This document shows positions 17,909-26,822 of a stretch of 64,000 nt of DNA, piece by piece (position 1 is the stretch's first letter; each line of letters opens with the position of its first letter). Below the pieces are notes generated by a model. That model was not told where the DNA came from, did not search any database, and saw nothing but the letters and a program-made list of their open reading frames with translations. This stretch comes from CALMEC01 sp963777565. GTDB taxonomy: Bacteria; Actinomycetota; Thermoleophilia; Miltoncostaeales; Miltoncostaeaceae. Where the stretch lies: contig CAVZQZ010000006.1 in the NCBI GenBank assembly GCA_963777565.1, positions 62,001-126,000 of the forward strand, given 5' to 3'. The position numbers and the translations under genes are program-made.

Positions 17909-18871
17909 CTACGGAACGCAGATGACGTACGCGGTGACCGTGGCCGTGCCGGAGTAGGTCACCTTCCAGCCGGTCGCGGGTGACCCGTCCGCCGGGACCG
18001 CACCGTTGGCGTCGATCGGACCGTCGAACACGAGGTTCTTGGTCGACGTGTTGATCGAGCCGCCGCCGCCGATGGCGGTCTTCAACGCCGGGCACTGGAC
18101 CGACACCGTGTCGGAGGACGCGCTCGCCTTGTAGACGACGGCCGAGGCGCCCACGAAGGTCGGTCCTGTCGGGCCGGCCGGACCGGCGGGACCGGTGGGG
18201 CCAGCGGGACCCACGGGGCCAACCGCACCATCGTTCCCAGCGGGACCAATCGGCCCGGCAGGACCAGCGGGACCGGCAGGACCAACCGCGCCATCGTTCC
18301 CGGCAGGACCCTGGGCGCCATCGTTGCCGGCGGGACCGGCGGGACCTGCGGGACCCACGGGGCCAACCGCACCATCGTTCCCGGCGGGGCCAGCGGGGCC
18401 AACCGCGCCATCGTTGCCGGCGGGACCGGCAGGACCGACCGCGCCGTCGTCGCCGGCAGGGCCGGCGGGACCGGGTGCGCCATCCGCACCGGCGGGACCG
18501 GCGGGACCTGGGTCACCCTGGAGGCCCTGCGGACCGATCAGGCCGCTCGGACCCAGCAGACCAGCCGGACCGACCGGACCGGTCGCTCCCTGGGGTCCAG
18601 CGGGACCCATCGGACCGGCCGGGCCGGCGGGAATCCCGGCCAGCGCGACGATCGCACGACGCTCGGTGGTCCGACACGTGAACTTCGTGTTGACCACCCG
18701 CGCGGCGCCCGTCTTCTTGTTGAAACAAAAGGCCATTGTGGACCGGGTGGTCGTCGCGTTCTCCCTCGCCGCTGCGGCGATTCCAGCCGCAGCGAGCACG
18801 ACGCCGACGGCGATTGCCGTGAGACGCAACGAGGGGCGGCGGAGACTCAGCCGGGGCTGCCTCGAATCCAT
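17909..18871 (-). CDS. Exported collagen-like repeat protein
   Basis: This 320-residue protein has an N-terminal hydrophobic export segment (LTAIAVGVVLAAAGIAAAA). A short Cys-containing region (MAFCFNKKTG and KFTCRTTERR) follows, then about 55 Gly-X-Y triplets dominated by GPA, GND and GPV (about residues 80-240). A C-terminal globular domain has two cysteines (VQCPALKTAIGGGGSI and YVICVP). The triplets imply a secreted triple-helical stalk ending in a trimerising head. The ATG at 18871 is set by AGGAG nine bases upstream; an earlier in-frame ATG at 18916 lacks this. Such bacterial collagens act in adhesion or surface coats. Confidence 0.88.
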   Translation of the reverse strand: MDSRQPRLSLRRPSLRLTAIAVGVVLAAAGIAAAARENATTTRSTMAFCFNKKTGAARVVNTKFTCRTTERRAIVALAGIPAGPAGPMGPAGPQGATGPVGPAGLLGPSGLIGPQGLQGDPGPAGPAGADGAPGPAGPAGDDGAVGPAGPAGNDGAVGPAGPAGNDGAVGPVGPAGPAGPAGNDGAQGPAGNDGAVGPAGPAGPAGPIGPAGNDGAVGPVGPAGPTGPAGPAGPTGPTFVGASAVVYKASASSDTVSVQCPALKTAIGGGGSINTSTKNLVFDGPIDANGAVPADGSPATGWKVTYSGTATVTAYVICVP

Positions 18872-19104
18872 TGTTTTCGATCTCCTGATGTTCGCGCGTC
18901 CTGCGCCTAAGGTCACCCGGTCTCCGAACGGGTGGACTCGGGGCGTACCCGATCACGCGTTGGATCGGCACCTGAACCGATTCCCTTAACCCCCAGTGCG
19001 TCGGCGGCGTTCGCGCGGCGCGCCACGCCGATGGCTATTTGCCGTCGCGGCGAGGGCCTCGGCTGCGGTTCGCTCGAGCGCGCGTTACCTCGACGACGCC
19101 CGAC

Positions 19105-20148
19105 TCAGGCGCCGGTCGCGACCAGGACCTTGATGGCGCGCCGCTCGTCCATGGCGGCGTAGCCGTCGGGCACGTGCTCGAGGTCGAGGGTGAGGTCGAA
19201 GACCGGCGACGGGTCGAGGCGCCCCACGAGGACGTCGGCGAGGAGCTCGGGGATGTAGCGCCGCGCGGGTGCGACGCCGCCGATGAGCGCGACGTTCCGC
19301 ATGTGGATGTCCAAGAGGTCGATCTTCCCACCGGCCGGCACTCCGACGTGCCCCACGACCCCGCCCGGGCGGCAGGCGTGGATGGCGGTGTCGAATGAGC
19401 TGTTGGTCCCCACGCACTCGAGCACCTTCGGCGACCCGCCGCCGGTGAGCTCGCGCACCCGGGCAACGGCCTCGTCTCCGCGCTCGGTGACGATGTCGGT
19501 GGCGCCGAAGCGCCGGGCGATGTCCAGCCGGTCCTCGTGATGGCCGAGGGCGATGATGCGGTCGGCGCCGAGGCGGGCGGCAGCAAGAACGGCGCACAGC
19601 CCCACCGCGCCGTCCCCCACGATCACGACGGCGCATCCAGGGCCAACCCCGGCGCTGATCGCCGCGTGATGCCCGGTGGACATGACGTCGGTGAGGGCCG
19701 CGAACGAGGCGACGAGGCGGGCGTCCGACAGGTCCACATCCGGGGGGAGCGGCACGAGGGTGCCGTCGGCCTGTGGCGCCCGCACCGCCTCGCCCTGACC
19801 GCCGTCGTTGCGGCCGCCCCAGTAGCCGCCGGCCACGCACGAGGTGTGGAGGCCGCGCTCGCAGTACTCGCACTGCCCGTCCGAGAAGGCGAACGGCGCG
19901 ATGACCCGGTCGCCGCGCTTCACGAGGTGCACGTCAGACCCAACGTCCTCGACAATGCCGATGAACTCGTGCCCGGTGCGCCCGCCAATGCCGTAGATCT
20001 GCAGCTCGCCGCGGTACGGCCACAGGTCGCTGCCGCAGATGCAGGCGTGGGTCACGCGCACGAGCGCGTCGGTTGGCTCGACCATGGTGGCGTCGGGAAC
20101 GTCCTCGACGCGCACGTCGTGGGGTCCGTAGATGACGGTGGCGCGCAT
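19105..20148 (-). CDS. Zinc-dependent alcohol dehydrogenase family protein
   Basis: This 347-residue medium-chain dehydrogenase/reductase has catalytic zinc ligands in ACICGSDLWPYRG (Cys) and GRTGHEFIGIVEDVG (His-Glu). The structural-zinc loop DGQCEYCERGLHTSC has only three cysteines. The NAD(P) site is VVIVGDGAVGLCAVLAA. It oxidises an alcohol or reduces an aldehyde; the substrate cannot be named. The closest general type is the formaldehyde/sorbitol-dehydrogenase-like subgroup with a 35-residue insertion before the structural loop. It is divergent from the PhnD-like gene with 69 bases between starts. Confidence 0.88.
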   Translation of the reverse strand: MRATVIYGPHDVRVEDVPDATMVEPTDALVRVTHACICGSDLWPYRGELQIYGIGGRTGHEFIGIVEDVGSDVHLVKRGDRVIAPFAFSDGQCEYCERGLHTSCVAGGYWGGRNDGGQGEAVRAPQADGTLVPLPPDVDLSDARLVASFAALTDVMSTGHHAAISAGVGPGCAVVIVGDGAVGLCAVLAAARLGADRIIALGHHEDRLDIARRFGATDIVTERGDEAVARVRELTGGGSPKVLECVGTNSSFDTAIHACRPGGVVGHVGVPAGGKIDLLDIHMRNVALIGGVAPARRYIPELLADVLVGRLDPSPVFDLTLDLEHVPDGYAAMDERRAIKVLVATGA

Positions 20149-20217
20149 GGGAGCGCGAGACTAGCGCCCCGCGGGCCGTCGCGGATCGCCGTGAACGCGA
20201 ATGCCACAATCGGTCGC

Positions 20218-20988
20218 GTGCGGGCGATCACCTATCTCACACCCGGCATCCCGCGCGACTTCTACGCGACGGTCGTCCGGCACGTGTCGCGCGGCATCGG
20301 GGAGCCGGTGGAGCTCGCGGTGGACGAGCGCTGCAGCGGGCCGCCGGCCGGCGAGCCCAACCCGCTCGTCGACGGCCGCGCCGACCTCGCGTTCGTGTGC
20401 GCCCCGTCGTACCTGCGCCTAGCAGACGAGGTGCGGCTCGTGCCGGCCGCCCCGCTGTTCGCCGACGCCAGGGCTCCCGGCGAAGCCGTGTACTTCGCCG
20501 AGGTGCTCGCCCGAACCGGCGACTCGCGGCGCACGCTCGAGGAGCTGGCGGCGGGAGCGGTTGCGTTCAACGACCCGATGTCGCTCTCAGGCCGGTGGTC
20601 GATCCTGAGCCGCCTCGAGCCCGGCTCCCGCATCGGACGGGAGCGCTGGTCGGGCTCGCACGAGGCATCGATCGCGATGCTGTTGGGGGAGGAGGCGGAC
20701 GTGTGCGCGGTTGACTCGGTGGTGTGGCGACGGCTGAGCTCCGACCGGCCAGAACTCACCGAGCGGCTTCGAGTGGTGAAGTCGCTCGGCCCGTTCCCGA
20801 TCCAGCCGGTGATCGCCGCGCCCACGCTGCCCACCGACGTGGTCGAGGCCATCGCAGGCTCCCTGCTGGAGCTTGGTCCCCGCGAGCTCGGGAGCTTCGG
20901 CGCGACCGGGTTCGTCGCGGTGGACGACACCCACTACCGCCCCCTCGCCGCCCTCCTCGACCGCGTTACCTACCGGCCGGGGCCGTAG
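20218..20988 (+). CDS. PhnD-like phosphonate/oxyanion-binding fold protein without signal peptide
   Basis: This 256-residue protein has the type 2 periplasmic-binding fold of PhnD/PtxB: VRAITYLTPGIPRDFYATVV, LVDGRADLAFVCAPSYLRLA, VAFNDPMSLSGRW and SHEASIAMLLGEEADVCAVD. Unlike transporter components it has no export signal and no ABC partner genes nearby, so a cytoplasmic sensor or enzyme-like role is possible. The GTG at 20218 is the only start that avoids non-coding upstream sequence. Its 3' end overlaps the convergent monooxygenase gene by 19 bases. Confidence 0.75.
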   Translation: MRAITYLTPGIPRDFYATVVRHVSRGIGEPVELAVDERCSGPPAGEPNPLVDGRADLAFVCAPSYLRLADEVRLVPAAPLFADARAPGEAVYFAEVLARTGDSRRTLEELAAGAVAFNDPMSLSGRWSILSRLEPGSRIGRERWSGSHEASIAMLLGEEADVCAVDSVVWRRLSSDRPELTERLRVVKSLGPFPIQPVIAAPTLPTDVVEAIAGSLLELGPRELGSFGATGFVAVDDTHYRPLAALLDRVTYRPGP

Positions 20989-22166
20989 AGCCCGAACCGC
21001 AGGTCCGGGTCGCCCGGCACCCAGGTGCCGTGGAACTGCGAGCGCTCCCCCACGTCGCGGGCGCGTGCAACCAGGTCACGGCCAAGCTCGAGCTGCGACG
21101 GCTCCCACGCCCCGATCGCCGCGGGGACATCGCCCCCAGCGGCGATGAGGTGCTCGGCGAGCCGCCAGCCGTTCTCGGCCGCCTTCGCCGTCCCGGCCGC
21201 CGCATGCGGGCGCGCGGTGAAGGCGGCGTCGCCGATGAGCGCGATCCGGCCGAACGCCATGCGCGGCGACTCCACGTCGACGATCGCCTGTACGAAGGGC
21301 TGCGGAGTGCGCTCCACCATCTCTGCGAGCGGCCCGGGCAGGACTTCCGCGGCGGTCCGCCGGATGGCCGCGACGTGCCGGTCCTGCACGATCCCCGGAT
21401 GCAGGGACAGTGGGCGCGGCAGCCCGTCACGATCGGTCATCAGCTCGTCGAGCGGGGCGCCCTGTGCGACGTTGCGGTACCAGACGAAGTTGACCAGCCG
21501 CTCCCCCGCTCCCAGCCCACCTTCCACGCTGGGGATCTGGTACGCCACGACGTGGCTGTGCTCGACGAGGCCGTACGTGATCGCGTCGCCGAGCACCGCG
21601 AACGTGTCGGGCGTGAGGAGCGACTCGCTGACGGTGCCGCGCCAGCCGACGTATCCGGAGTAGGCCGGCTCGACGCCCGGCAGCAACCGCCGCCGCGCGG
21701 TGGATGCCACGCCGTCGGCGCACACGAGCATGTCGACCCTCACGTCCGCGCCGTTGGCGAAGCGCAGGTCCACACCGTCGGGGTCCTGGTCGAAGCCCAC
21801 CAGGGCGTGTCCGCGGCGGTAGGCATCGTCGCCGAGGGCGCCGAGCAGCGCCCGGTACACGGTGTTCCAGGCGGTGAACCGGTACGGGCTCGGCCGCTGG
21901 AACGTCACCCCGCCGTCGGGGCCGAGGTACTGCAGGGTGCGTGAGGGCACGCTGATGGCATCGAGGGCGAGGCCCAGCCGATCGACGAGGTAGCGCACTG
22001 TGGCCTCCTGCACCACGATGCCGGCGCCGAGCCCGGACAGCTCGTTCTGCGAGCGCTCGTAGACCGTCACCGCGCAGCCGGCGTCGCGCAACACGACGGC
22101 GGCGGTCAGCCCGCCGAGGGATCCCCCGACCACGGCGACATCCACGGCACGCTGGAGCGCGGTCAC
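20970..22166 (-). CDS. FAD-dependent aromatic-ring monooxygenase
   Basis: This 398-residue class A flavoprotein hydroxylase has an N-terminal FAD fingerprint VAVVGGSLGGLTAAVVLRDA with YERS. A GAGIVV segment follows, and then the second FAD motif RIALIGDAAFTARPHAAAGT (GD motif). The sequence layout (SISVPSRTLQYLG-like region, RFTAWNTVYRALL) resembles 2,6-dihydroxypyridine 3-hydroxylases, so an N-heterocyclic or phenolic substrate is likely. NAD(P)H would be the electron donor. Upstream lies a gene-poor kilobase with no partner catabolic genes. Confidence 0.86.
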   Translation of the reverse strand: MTALQRAVDVAVVGGSLGGLTAAVVLRDAGCAVTVYERSQNELSGLGAGIVVQEATVRYLVDRLGLALDAISVPSRTLQYLGPDGGVTFQRPSPYRFTAWNTVYRALLGALGDDAYRRGHALVGFDQDPDGVDLRFANGADVRVDMLVCADGVASTARRRLLPGVEPAYSGYVGWRGTVSESLLTPDTFAVLGDAITYGLVEHSHVVAYQIPSVEGGLGAGERLVNFVWYRNVAQGAPLDELMTDRDGLPRPLSLHPGIVQDRHVAAIRRTAAEVLPGPLAEMVERTPQPFVQAIVDVESPRMAFGRIALIGDAAFTARPHAAAGTAKAAENGWRLAEHLIAAGGDVPAAIGAWEPSQLELGRDLVARARDVGERSQFHGTWVPGDPDLRFGLYGPGR

Positions 22167-23180
22167 GGCGCGGATCTTGACGATCTCACGGCGCGAGCGC
22201 CAGGATGGCCGCCCCGCCGCCGTTCTCCCTGCAAACAGTTACGATCCCCGCCGACCGGGTTTGCGGCATCGAGCGGCACCCAGGAGCATCGAGCGCACGA
22301 TTGCCACTCGTTTTGCCACTCGCCGAAGGCGCTTCCACGGGCGCGTCCCGGGAGGCAGGGACCGAGGCGGGATCACACGCTGTCCCGCCCCGATCCGAGA
22401 TGACGTTGCCACTGACCCGCTCGATCGGGCATCCCCGCGGAAGCTCCGTCCTCCGCATTCCCTGCCGATCGCTGCATGGCAACATCACCTGGCGCGGGGC
22501 CCGCGACACGACCGCGGGCCCGGCCAACCGGCGGTGCTTACAAATACCCGCCGCCATCAGCCGGCAAACATCGACGCGTAACCGCTGTCGTGGGCTGCGC
22601 CCGCCCACTGCGTTGCGATCGCGACCGCACCTACAACGGTGACTCCCCCTTTTGTCTTCGTTTTCAGCATTCCTCTCGCGGCGAGAGGCGCTCGCGGGTG
22701 CGAAACCCGGTTCCCACGACCCTCGTGGGAGTGGGGCAATTCGCTTCATGAAGACAAATACCCCGGGCATGATGCTGTGGTGCCGGAACCAACCCCGATA
22801 CCGAGTCCGCCAGCCGAGCCGGCCGTCGTGCCGGAGCCAACACCCATCCCGAGCCTCCAATCGAACCGGTCGTCGTACCCGGGCCCCATCCTGCCCCTGA
22901 TCGGCGCGGCCCGTGGTCAACATCGATCACGTACCCGGATCCCGAAAGCAAACAGGGGTCCCCAAGGCCGGTGCTTGCAAGGTGGGGATGGATTTGGACA
23001 GGCCGACCTGACCGCGTGCTGGCGGTGCGGACGGCCGTGGTGTCGCGAAGATCGCGATGGTCCCTCGGGCGCGAGACCCGGGAGTCGAGGAGGGGCAGCG
23101 GACCGGCCCCCGGTGGCCGCGGGGGCGGAGGGGTGGCAGAGTTGGTCGGTCCGAACGCCCGACCACAGAGGAGGTTCGTC
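22167..23180. other. Gene-poor kilobase
   Basis: I find no convincing gene in either strand over 1014 bases. Open frames here are short and have no family signal. Contents: a 9-bp hairpin at 22497-22521 (GGGCCCGCG arms, 7-base loop), two short hairpins near 22675-22720 (TCCCACGA arms among them), and Pro-rich 48-base repeats at 22777-22890. It may be a decayed gene region plus the promoter of the flanking PPOX gene. Confidence 0.6.
22777..22890 (+). repeat. Degenerate 48-base tandem repeats coding a proline-rich motif
   Basis: Units start at 22777, 22825 and 22872. The first reads VVPEPTPIPSPPAEPA. The second (one base short) continues as VVPEPTPIPS and then shifts frame to PIEPVV, and the third begins VVPGPHPAP. 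This is the pattern of a Pro-rich linker or stalk in an exported protein, but no intact gene surrounds it. It is probably a relic or a gene broken by indels. Confidence 0.5.
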
Positions 23181-23633
23181 ATGCCGCCGACGCCCGTTCC
23201 CGTTGAGATCGACGAGTTCCTGCGCCAGCCCAACCACGCCGTCGTTGCCACCCTCCGTCCCGACGGGTCACCGCATACCGCGGTCACCTGGTACGAGTGG
23301 GAGGACGGGCGGGTGCTCCTCAACATGGAGGCGACCCGCATGCGCCTGGCTTGGATGGCCCACGACGGGCGCGTCGCGCTCTCGGCGATCGACCCCGAGA
23401 ACTTCTACCGCCACATCAGCCTGCTCGGCCGTATCGTGGACATAAAGGTCGACGCCGAACTCGTCGACATCGATCGTCTCGCTCAGCGCTACACGGGAGG
23501 CCCGTATGGGGACCGTGACGCCCAGCGCGTGAGCGCCTGGATGCAGGCGGACGCGTACCACGGCTGGGACCCAGTCGCATACCAGACGATCGGCCCGAAG
23601 GCGCAAGCGGATGCCTGGAGGAATATCGCCTGA
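23181..23633 (+). CDS. PPOX-class (pyridoxamine-oxidase-like) F420/FMN-binding protein
   Basis: This 150-residue split-barrel flavin or F420-binding protein has EIDEFLRQPNHAVVATLRPD and then GSPHTAVTWYEWEDGRVLLN. This is the standard N-terminal pair of strands of Rv1155-like (TIGR03618-type) proteins. The ATG at 23181 has GAGGAGG nine bases upstream. A second paralogue follows 54 bases later in the same direction. Likely a cofactor-F420-dependent reductase or oxidase; the substrate is unknown. Confidence 0.82.
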   Translation: MPPTPVPVEIDEFLRQPNHAVVATLRPDGSPHTAVTWYEWEDGRVLLNMEATRMRLAWMAHDGRVALSAIDPENFYRHISLLGRIVDIKVDAELVDIDRLAQRYTGGPYGDRDAQRVSAWMQADAYHGWDPVAYQTIGPKAQADAWRNIA

Positions 23634-23687
23634 GAAGCGACTCCAAGATCACTCTTGATTCCGCAGACCACTCCGGCAAGAGTCACG

Positions 23688-24192
23688 ATGAGCATCGAGG
23701 TCACACCCATCGGCGGTTACGGCTCCGCGACGCCGTTTGCGATCGCAACGCGTGACAAGGTCGATTCCCTCGCATCGCTCCCGGCGGAGTTCCGGGCCAT
23801 GATCGACGCGCCGATCTACGTGACAGTCGGCCGACCGACGCTAAGGGCCGCGTGCAGCTCACGCCCATGTGGTTCCGTGCGTCGCCCGACGGCGAGCACG
23901 TGGAGATCAACACCGGCAAGGGCCGCGCGAAGGACCGCCACATGCGGCGCGACGGCCGGGTGACGATCCAGATCACCGACCCCGAGAACCCGTACGACTG
24001 GCTGACGATCTACGGGAAGGTCGACAAGATCAGCGAAGAGGGCGGCCCGGAGGCCACCTCGCGACCGAGTCGATCGATGCCCTCTCCGCCACCTACATCA
24101 ACCAGTCCCCCTACCCGTTCAGGGCCGAGGGCGAGGTTCGGGTGCTGTTCCTGATCTCGCCGACGCACGTCGTGACGTTCGGCGGGTCGTAA
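23688..24192 (+). pseudogene. Second PPOX-class F420/FMN protein, two frameshifts as read
   Basis: Three forward frames joined give a 168-residue split-barrel protein. IGGYGSATPFAIATRDKV leads to IYVTVG. After a missing base near 23838 come RVQLTPMWFRASPDGEHVEI, KDRHMRRDGRVTIQITDPEN and YDWLTIYGKV. After a second missing base near 24057 come LATESIDALSATYINQSPYP and then RVLFLISPTHVVTFGG. This is a normal F420-binding PPOX protein of the TIGR03618/Rv0121-like type. Both breaks are single-base losses that leave perfect family sequence on each side, so I suspect assembly error rather than a dead gene. Confidence 0.7.
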
Positions 24193-24201
24193 TCCGCAGC
24201 T

Positions 24202-24663
24202 TCAGCGCACCCACAGCGATGCCCCGGCCGCGTCGCCCGTCTGAGGGCGCGGCAGCGGGCGGATCTCGGCGGTGAGCTCGGGATCGATCGCGTCGGCGTC
24301 GGGCGCGTCGACCTCCACCAGGTTGCCGCCGGGATCGCGCAGGTAAAGCTGCGCGGCGCCGTCAGGGAGCCGGTAGAGCCAGTGACCGAACGTCGTGCGG
24401 TCCTCGATGCCGTGCTCCCGGACGTAGCGCAGTACGGCAGCGAAGTCATCGACCTCGATCGCGAAGTGGTGCGACAGGGGCGCCTCGCGCTGGAGGTGCT
24501 CGAAGAGGTGAAGCTGTACGTCGCCGAGCCGCATCCACTGGACGGGGAACCCGAAGTCCGGAGTGGCGACCGGCTCCATGCCGAGCGCCTCGGCGTAGAA
24601 ACGCACAGATTCGGCGAGATCGCGAGCGCTGACGCTCACGTGGTTGATGCGGGTGGCGCGCAT
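24202..24663 (-). CDS. VOC-family (glyoxalase-like) protein
   Basis: This 153-residue protein has one vicinal-oxygen-chelate domain: INHVSVSARDLAESVRFYAE with EALGM, then HHFAIEVDDFAAVLRYV and YLRDPGGNLVEVDAP. The His and Glu metal-ligand positions of the beta-alpha-beta-beta-beta units are present. Reaction unknown; relatives include dioxygenases, glyoxalases and antibiotic-binding proteins. The ATG at 24663 (MRATRINHV) is preferred; an ATG nine bases upstream also fits. Confidence 0.8.
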   Translation of the reverse strand: MRATRINHVSVSARDLAESVRFYAEALGMEPVATPDFGFPVQWMRLGDVQLHLFEHLQREAPLSHHFAIEVDDFAAVLRYVREHGIEDRTTFGHWLYRLPDGAAQLYLRDPGGNLVEVDAPDADAIDPELTAEIRPLPRPQTGDAAGASLWVR

Positions 24664-24807
24664 GGCACGCATGGTAGTGGCGATCCCGGTCAAGACGCCG
24701 ATCAGATCCGACACCGGATCGCAATCGCCTTGTAACGGGATCCGCTGCGCCGGTACCGAAGCTTCATCGACAATGGGTCACGACGCCCCGCACCCAGAGG
24801 AGCCACG

Positions 24808-25215
24808 ATGGCAACAGCGCTGATGAATGCCCCGGCGGATGCCGCCTCGCGAGCGGCCCGCACCCGCGCCGGCCGGCCTCGCGGCCTGACGGTGCGGGTG
24901 AGCGTGGACGAGCGCGACGTCATCACGGTCAGGGCGGTGGGCAACCTCGACATCTACACGGCGTCGCAGCTTCGCCGGCGCTTGTCGCGGCACGACCCAG
25001 CCGGCGGCCGGGTGGTGTTGGACGCCTCGGCGGTGACCCTCGTCGACTCCGCCGGTCTCGGGACGCTCATGTCGTTCGCGAGCCGCGCCCGCCAGAGCGG
25101 CTCGCGCCTGGCGCTCGTCTGCACCCCGCAGCTCGCGGAGGTGCTCGAGATCGCCCGCCTCACCGAGGCGTTCGACCTGAGGGTCGTTCGCGAGGAGCGG
25201 CCCGGCCGGTCTTAG
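24808..25215 (+). CDS. STAS-domain anti-sigma factor antagonist
   Basis: This 135-residue protein has a full STAS domain from residue 27: RVSVDERDVITVRAVGNLDI, LRRRLSRHDPAGGRVVLDAS and the phospho-site loop VTLVDSAGLGTLMSF, with Ser in DSAGL. Such proteins bind an anti-sigma kinase (RsbW/SpoIIAB type) and free a SigB/SigF-class sigma factor when unphosphorylated. A sigma factor of that class lies 9 kb away, but no kinase gene is in the window. The N-terminal 26 residues are Ala/Arg-rich and variable. It ends by 4 bases overlap with a convergent gene. Confidence 0.86.
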   Translation: MATALMNAPADAASRAARTRAGRPRGLTVRVSVDERDVITVRAVGNLDIYTASQLRRRLSRHDPAGGRVVLDASAVTLVDSAGLGTLMSFASRARQSGSRLALVCTPQLAEVLEIARLTEAFDLRVVREERPGRS

Positions 25216-25616
25216 GCCTGTTGTCCGGTTGCGGGGTCGTGCCGCCCAAGTATCGCGACGTGCAGTACGGAATCGGTGAACACGATGTTCAACCTGGGTT
25301 GCGCGGAGAACTGGTTCTCGTCGCTTCCGGCATGCCATTCGGCGTGAGCGAAGTCCTTTTCCTTGACCGCAAAGAAACAGCCGGTGTCCAGCATGAACGC
25401 CTCGAGGTCATCGCCATCGGGGCGTCGCCCCGTGAGCTCGGGTTGCCCCGGAGGAGGACCGAGGAGGACACCCTTCGCCGCGAGGCGGAACGGGCCGTGG
25501 CGATCGCCGACGCGCACCTCCACGAGCACCTCTCGGCCCACGAGATCGTCGAGCCGCGCGAGCGTCGCCTCGTAGTCGAGGGTGTCATAGCGAATCTCGC
25601 CTTGCCCAGTGGTCAT
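25212..25616 (-). CDS. Hypothetical protein
   Basis: A 134-residue soluble protein of no family I recognise. It reads YDTLDYEATLARLDDLVGRE then VLVEVRVGDRHGPFRLAAKG and ends HVAILGRHDPATGQQA. The pattern is mostly beta-strand with a single Cys (TGCFFAVKEKDF). Convergent and overlapping with the STAS gene. Confidence 0.55.
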   Translation of the reverse strand: MTTGQGEIRYDTLDYEATLARLDDLVGREVLVEVRVGDRHGPFRLAAKGVLLGPPPGQPELTGRRPDGDDLEAFMLDTGCFFAVKEKDFAHAEWHAGSDENQFSAQPRLNIVFTDSVLHVAILGRHDPATGQQA

Positions 25617-25781
25617 GTCGGCCTCCGTCGGCGCGCGAGCGCCGGATCATCCCGCCGTGGTTGGCGTTTGCCGGCCGTTGCTCGCACTCGGGCGGCGAGC
25701 AGCACCGTCGTGTCCTGAGTGTATGCGCCGCCCCGGGATCTCGCGGTGTAACGACTTGCGGGACGGCGACCACCACACCCC

Positions 25782-26774
25782 ATGCGCCCGACCGCCGCCC
25801 GAACCACCGCCGAGCATTTCCAGGTCGACGACCGCGCGTTCCGTGCGGTGCTCGGCGCCGAGGCTCGCCTCGAGCTCGTCGTCGTCACCGACGCGCACGA
25901 GGGGCCGGTGTACGTCGCGGGCGAGGACGCCCTGTACTTCACGAGTCTTCCCCGCCCCACCGACGTGCCCGCGCCCGGATACCGCTCTGTCGCGATCCGC
26001 CGCCTGGATCTCGACGGCGAGCGCTTCCCGCTGGAGCCCGAGCGGGTCACGACGCTCGTGGAGCGCACCAATACGGCGAACGGCATGGCCCTGGACGGGG
26101 AGGGCCGCCTGGTGGTGTGCGAGCAGGGCACCCGGTCAGAGCACGCCGCGATCGGCCGGATCGACCCGGCGACCGGCCGGCGCGAGACGGTCGTCGACAA
26201 GTGGGGCGGTCTACGCCTCAACTCCCCCAACGACGTCGTGGTCGCCCGCGACGGCGCGATCTGGTTCACCGACCCGAGCTACGGCCACCTGCAGGGGTTT
26301 CGGCCCGAGCCGCAGACTGGCGACTTCGTCTACCGCTACGACCCGCGCACGGATCGCCTCGCGGTCGTCGCGGACGGTTTCGACAAGCCGAACGGCCTGG
26401 CGTTCTCGCCCGACGAGTCGGTGCTCTACGTCACCGACAGCGGCGCGAACCAGGCGGAGGGCAGCTACCACATCGACCGGCCCCACCACATCCAGGCATT
26501 CGACGTCGCCGGTGGCCGGCGGCTGATCAACCGGCGCCTGCTCGCCGTCACCACGCCGGGCTTCCCGGACGGCATCAAGGTCGACACCGATGGACGCGTC
26601 TACGCCTCGTCGTTCTCGGGCGTGCAGGTGTTCACGCCCGAGGGCGACCTGATCGGAGAGATCCGCGTCCCGGGCGCCGTGAACTTTGCCTTCGGCGGCC
26701 CCGACCGCACCGTCCTGTTCATCACCGCCGACGACGCCATCTGGGCCGCGACCCTCGCGGCCACGGGCGCCTGA
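25782..26774 (+). CDS. SMP-30/gluconolactonase-like protein
   Basis: This 330-residue six-bladed beta-propeller of the SMP-30/gluconolactonase/LRE family has HEGPVYVAGEDALYFTSLPR, TANGMALDGEGRLVVCEQGT, LNSPNDVVVARDGAIWFTDP and PNGLAFSPDESVLYVTDSG. Family enzymes hydrolyse sugar or aryl lactones with a divalent metal held by Glu, Asn and Asp in these loops; those residues (EGP, NSPND, PNGLAFSPD) are all present. It is the first gene of a four-gene operon ending at 30207. No signal peptide, so it is cytoplasmic. Confidence 0.88.
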   Translation: MRPTAARTTAEHFQVDDRAFRAVLGAEARLELVVVTDAHEGPVYVAGEDALYFTSLPRPTDVPAPGYRSVAIRRLDLDGERFPLEPERVTTLVERTNTANGMALDGEGRLVVCEQGTRSEHAAIGRIDPATGRRETVVDKWGGLRLNSPNDVVVARDGAIWFTDPSYGHLQGFRPEPQTGDFVYRYDPRTDRLAVVADGFDKPNGLAFSPDESVLYVTDSGANQAEGSYHIDRPHHIQAFDVAGGRRLINRRLLAVTTPGFPDGIKVDTDGRVYASSFSGVQVFTPEGDLIGEIRVPGAVNFAFGGPDRTVLFITADDAIWAATLAATGA

Positions 26775-26822
26775 GCGTCTCAGCACCGAACTTCCCCGCA
26801 CATCGAGAGGAGCACGAGCCCC

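Noticed and set aside
18195..18989. 264-residue plus-strand ORF rich in GPA triplets opposite the collagen-like gene
   Set aside because: The repeat DNA reads as Gly-Pro-Ala triplets on both strands; only the minus frame has a signal peptide and ribosome site.
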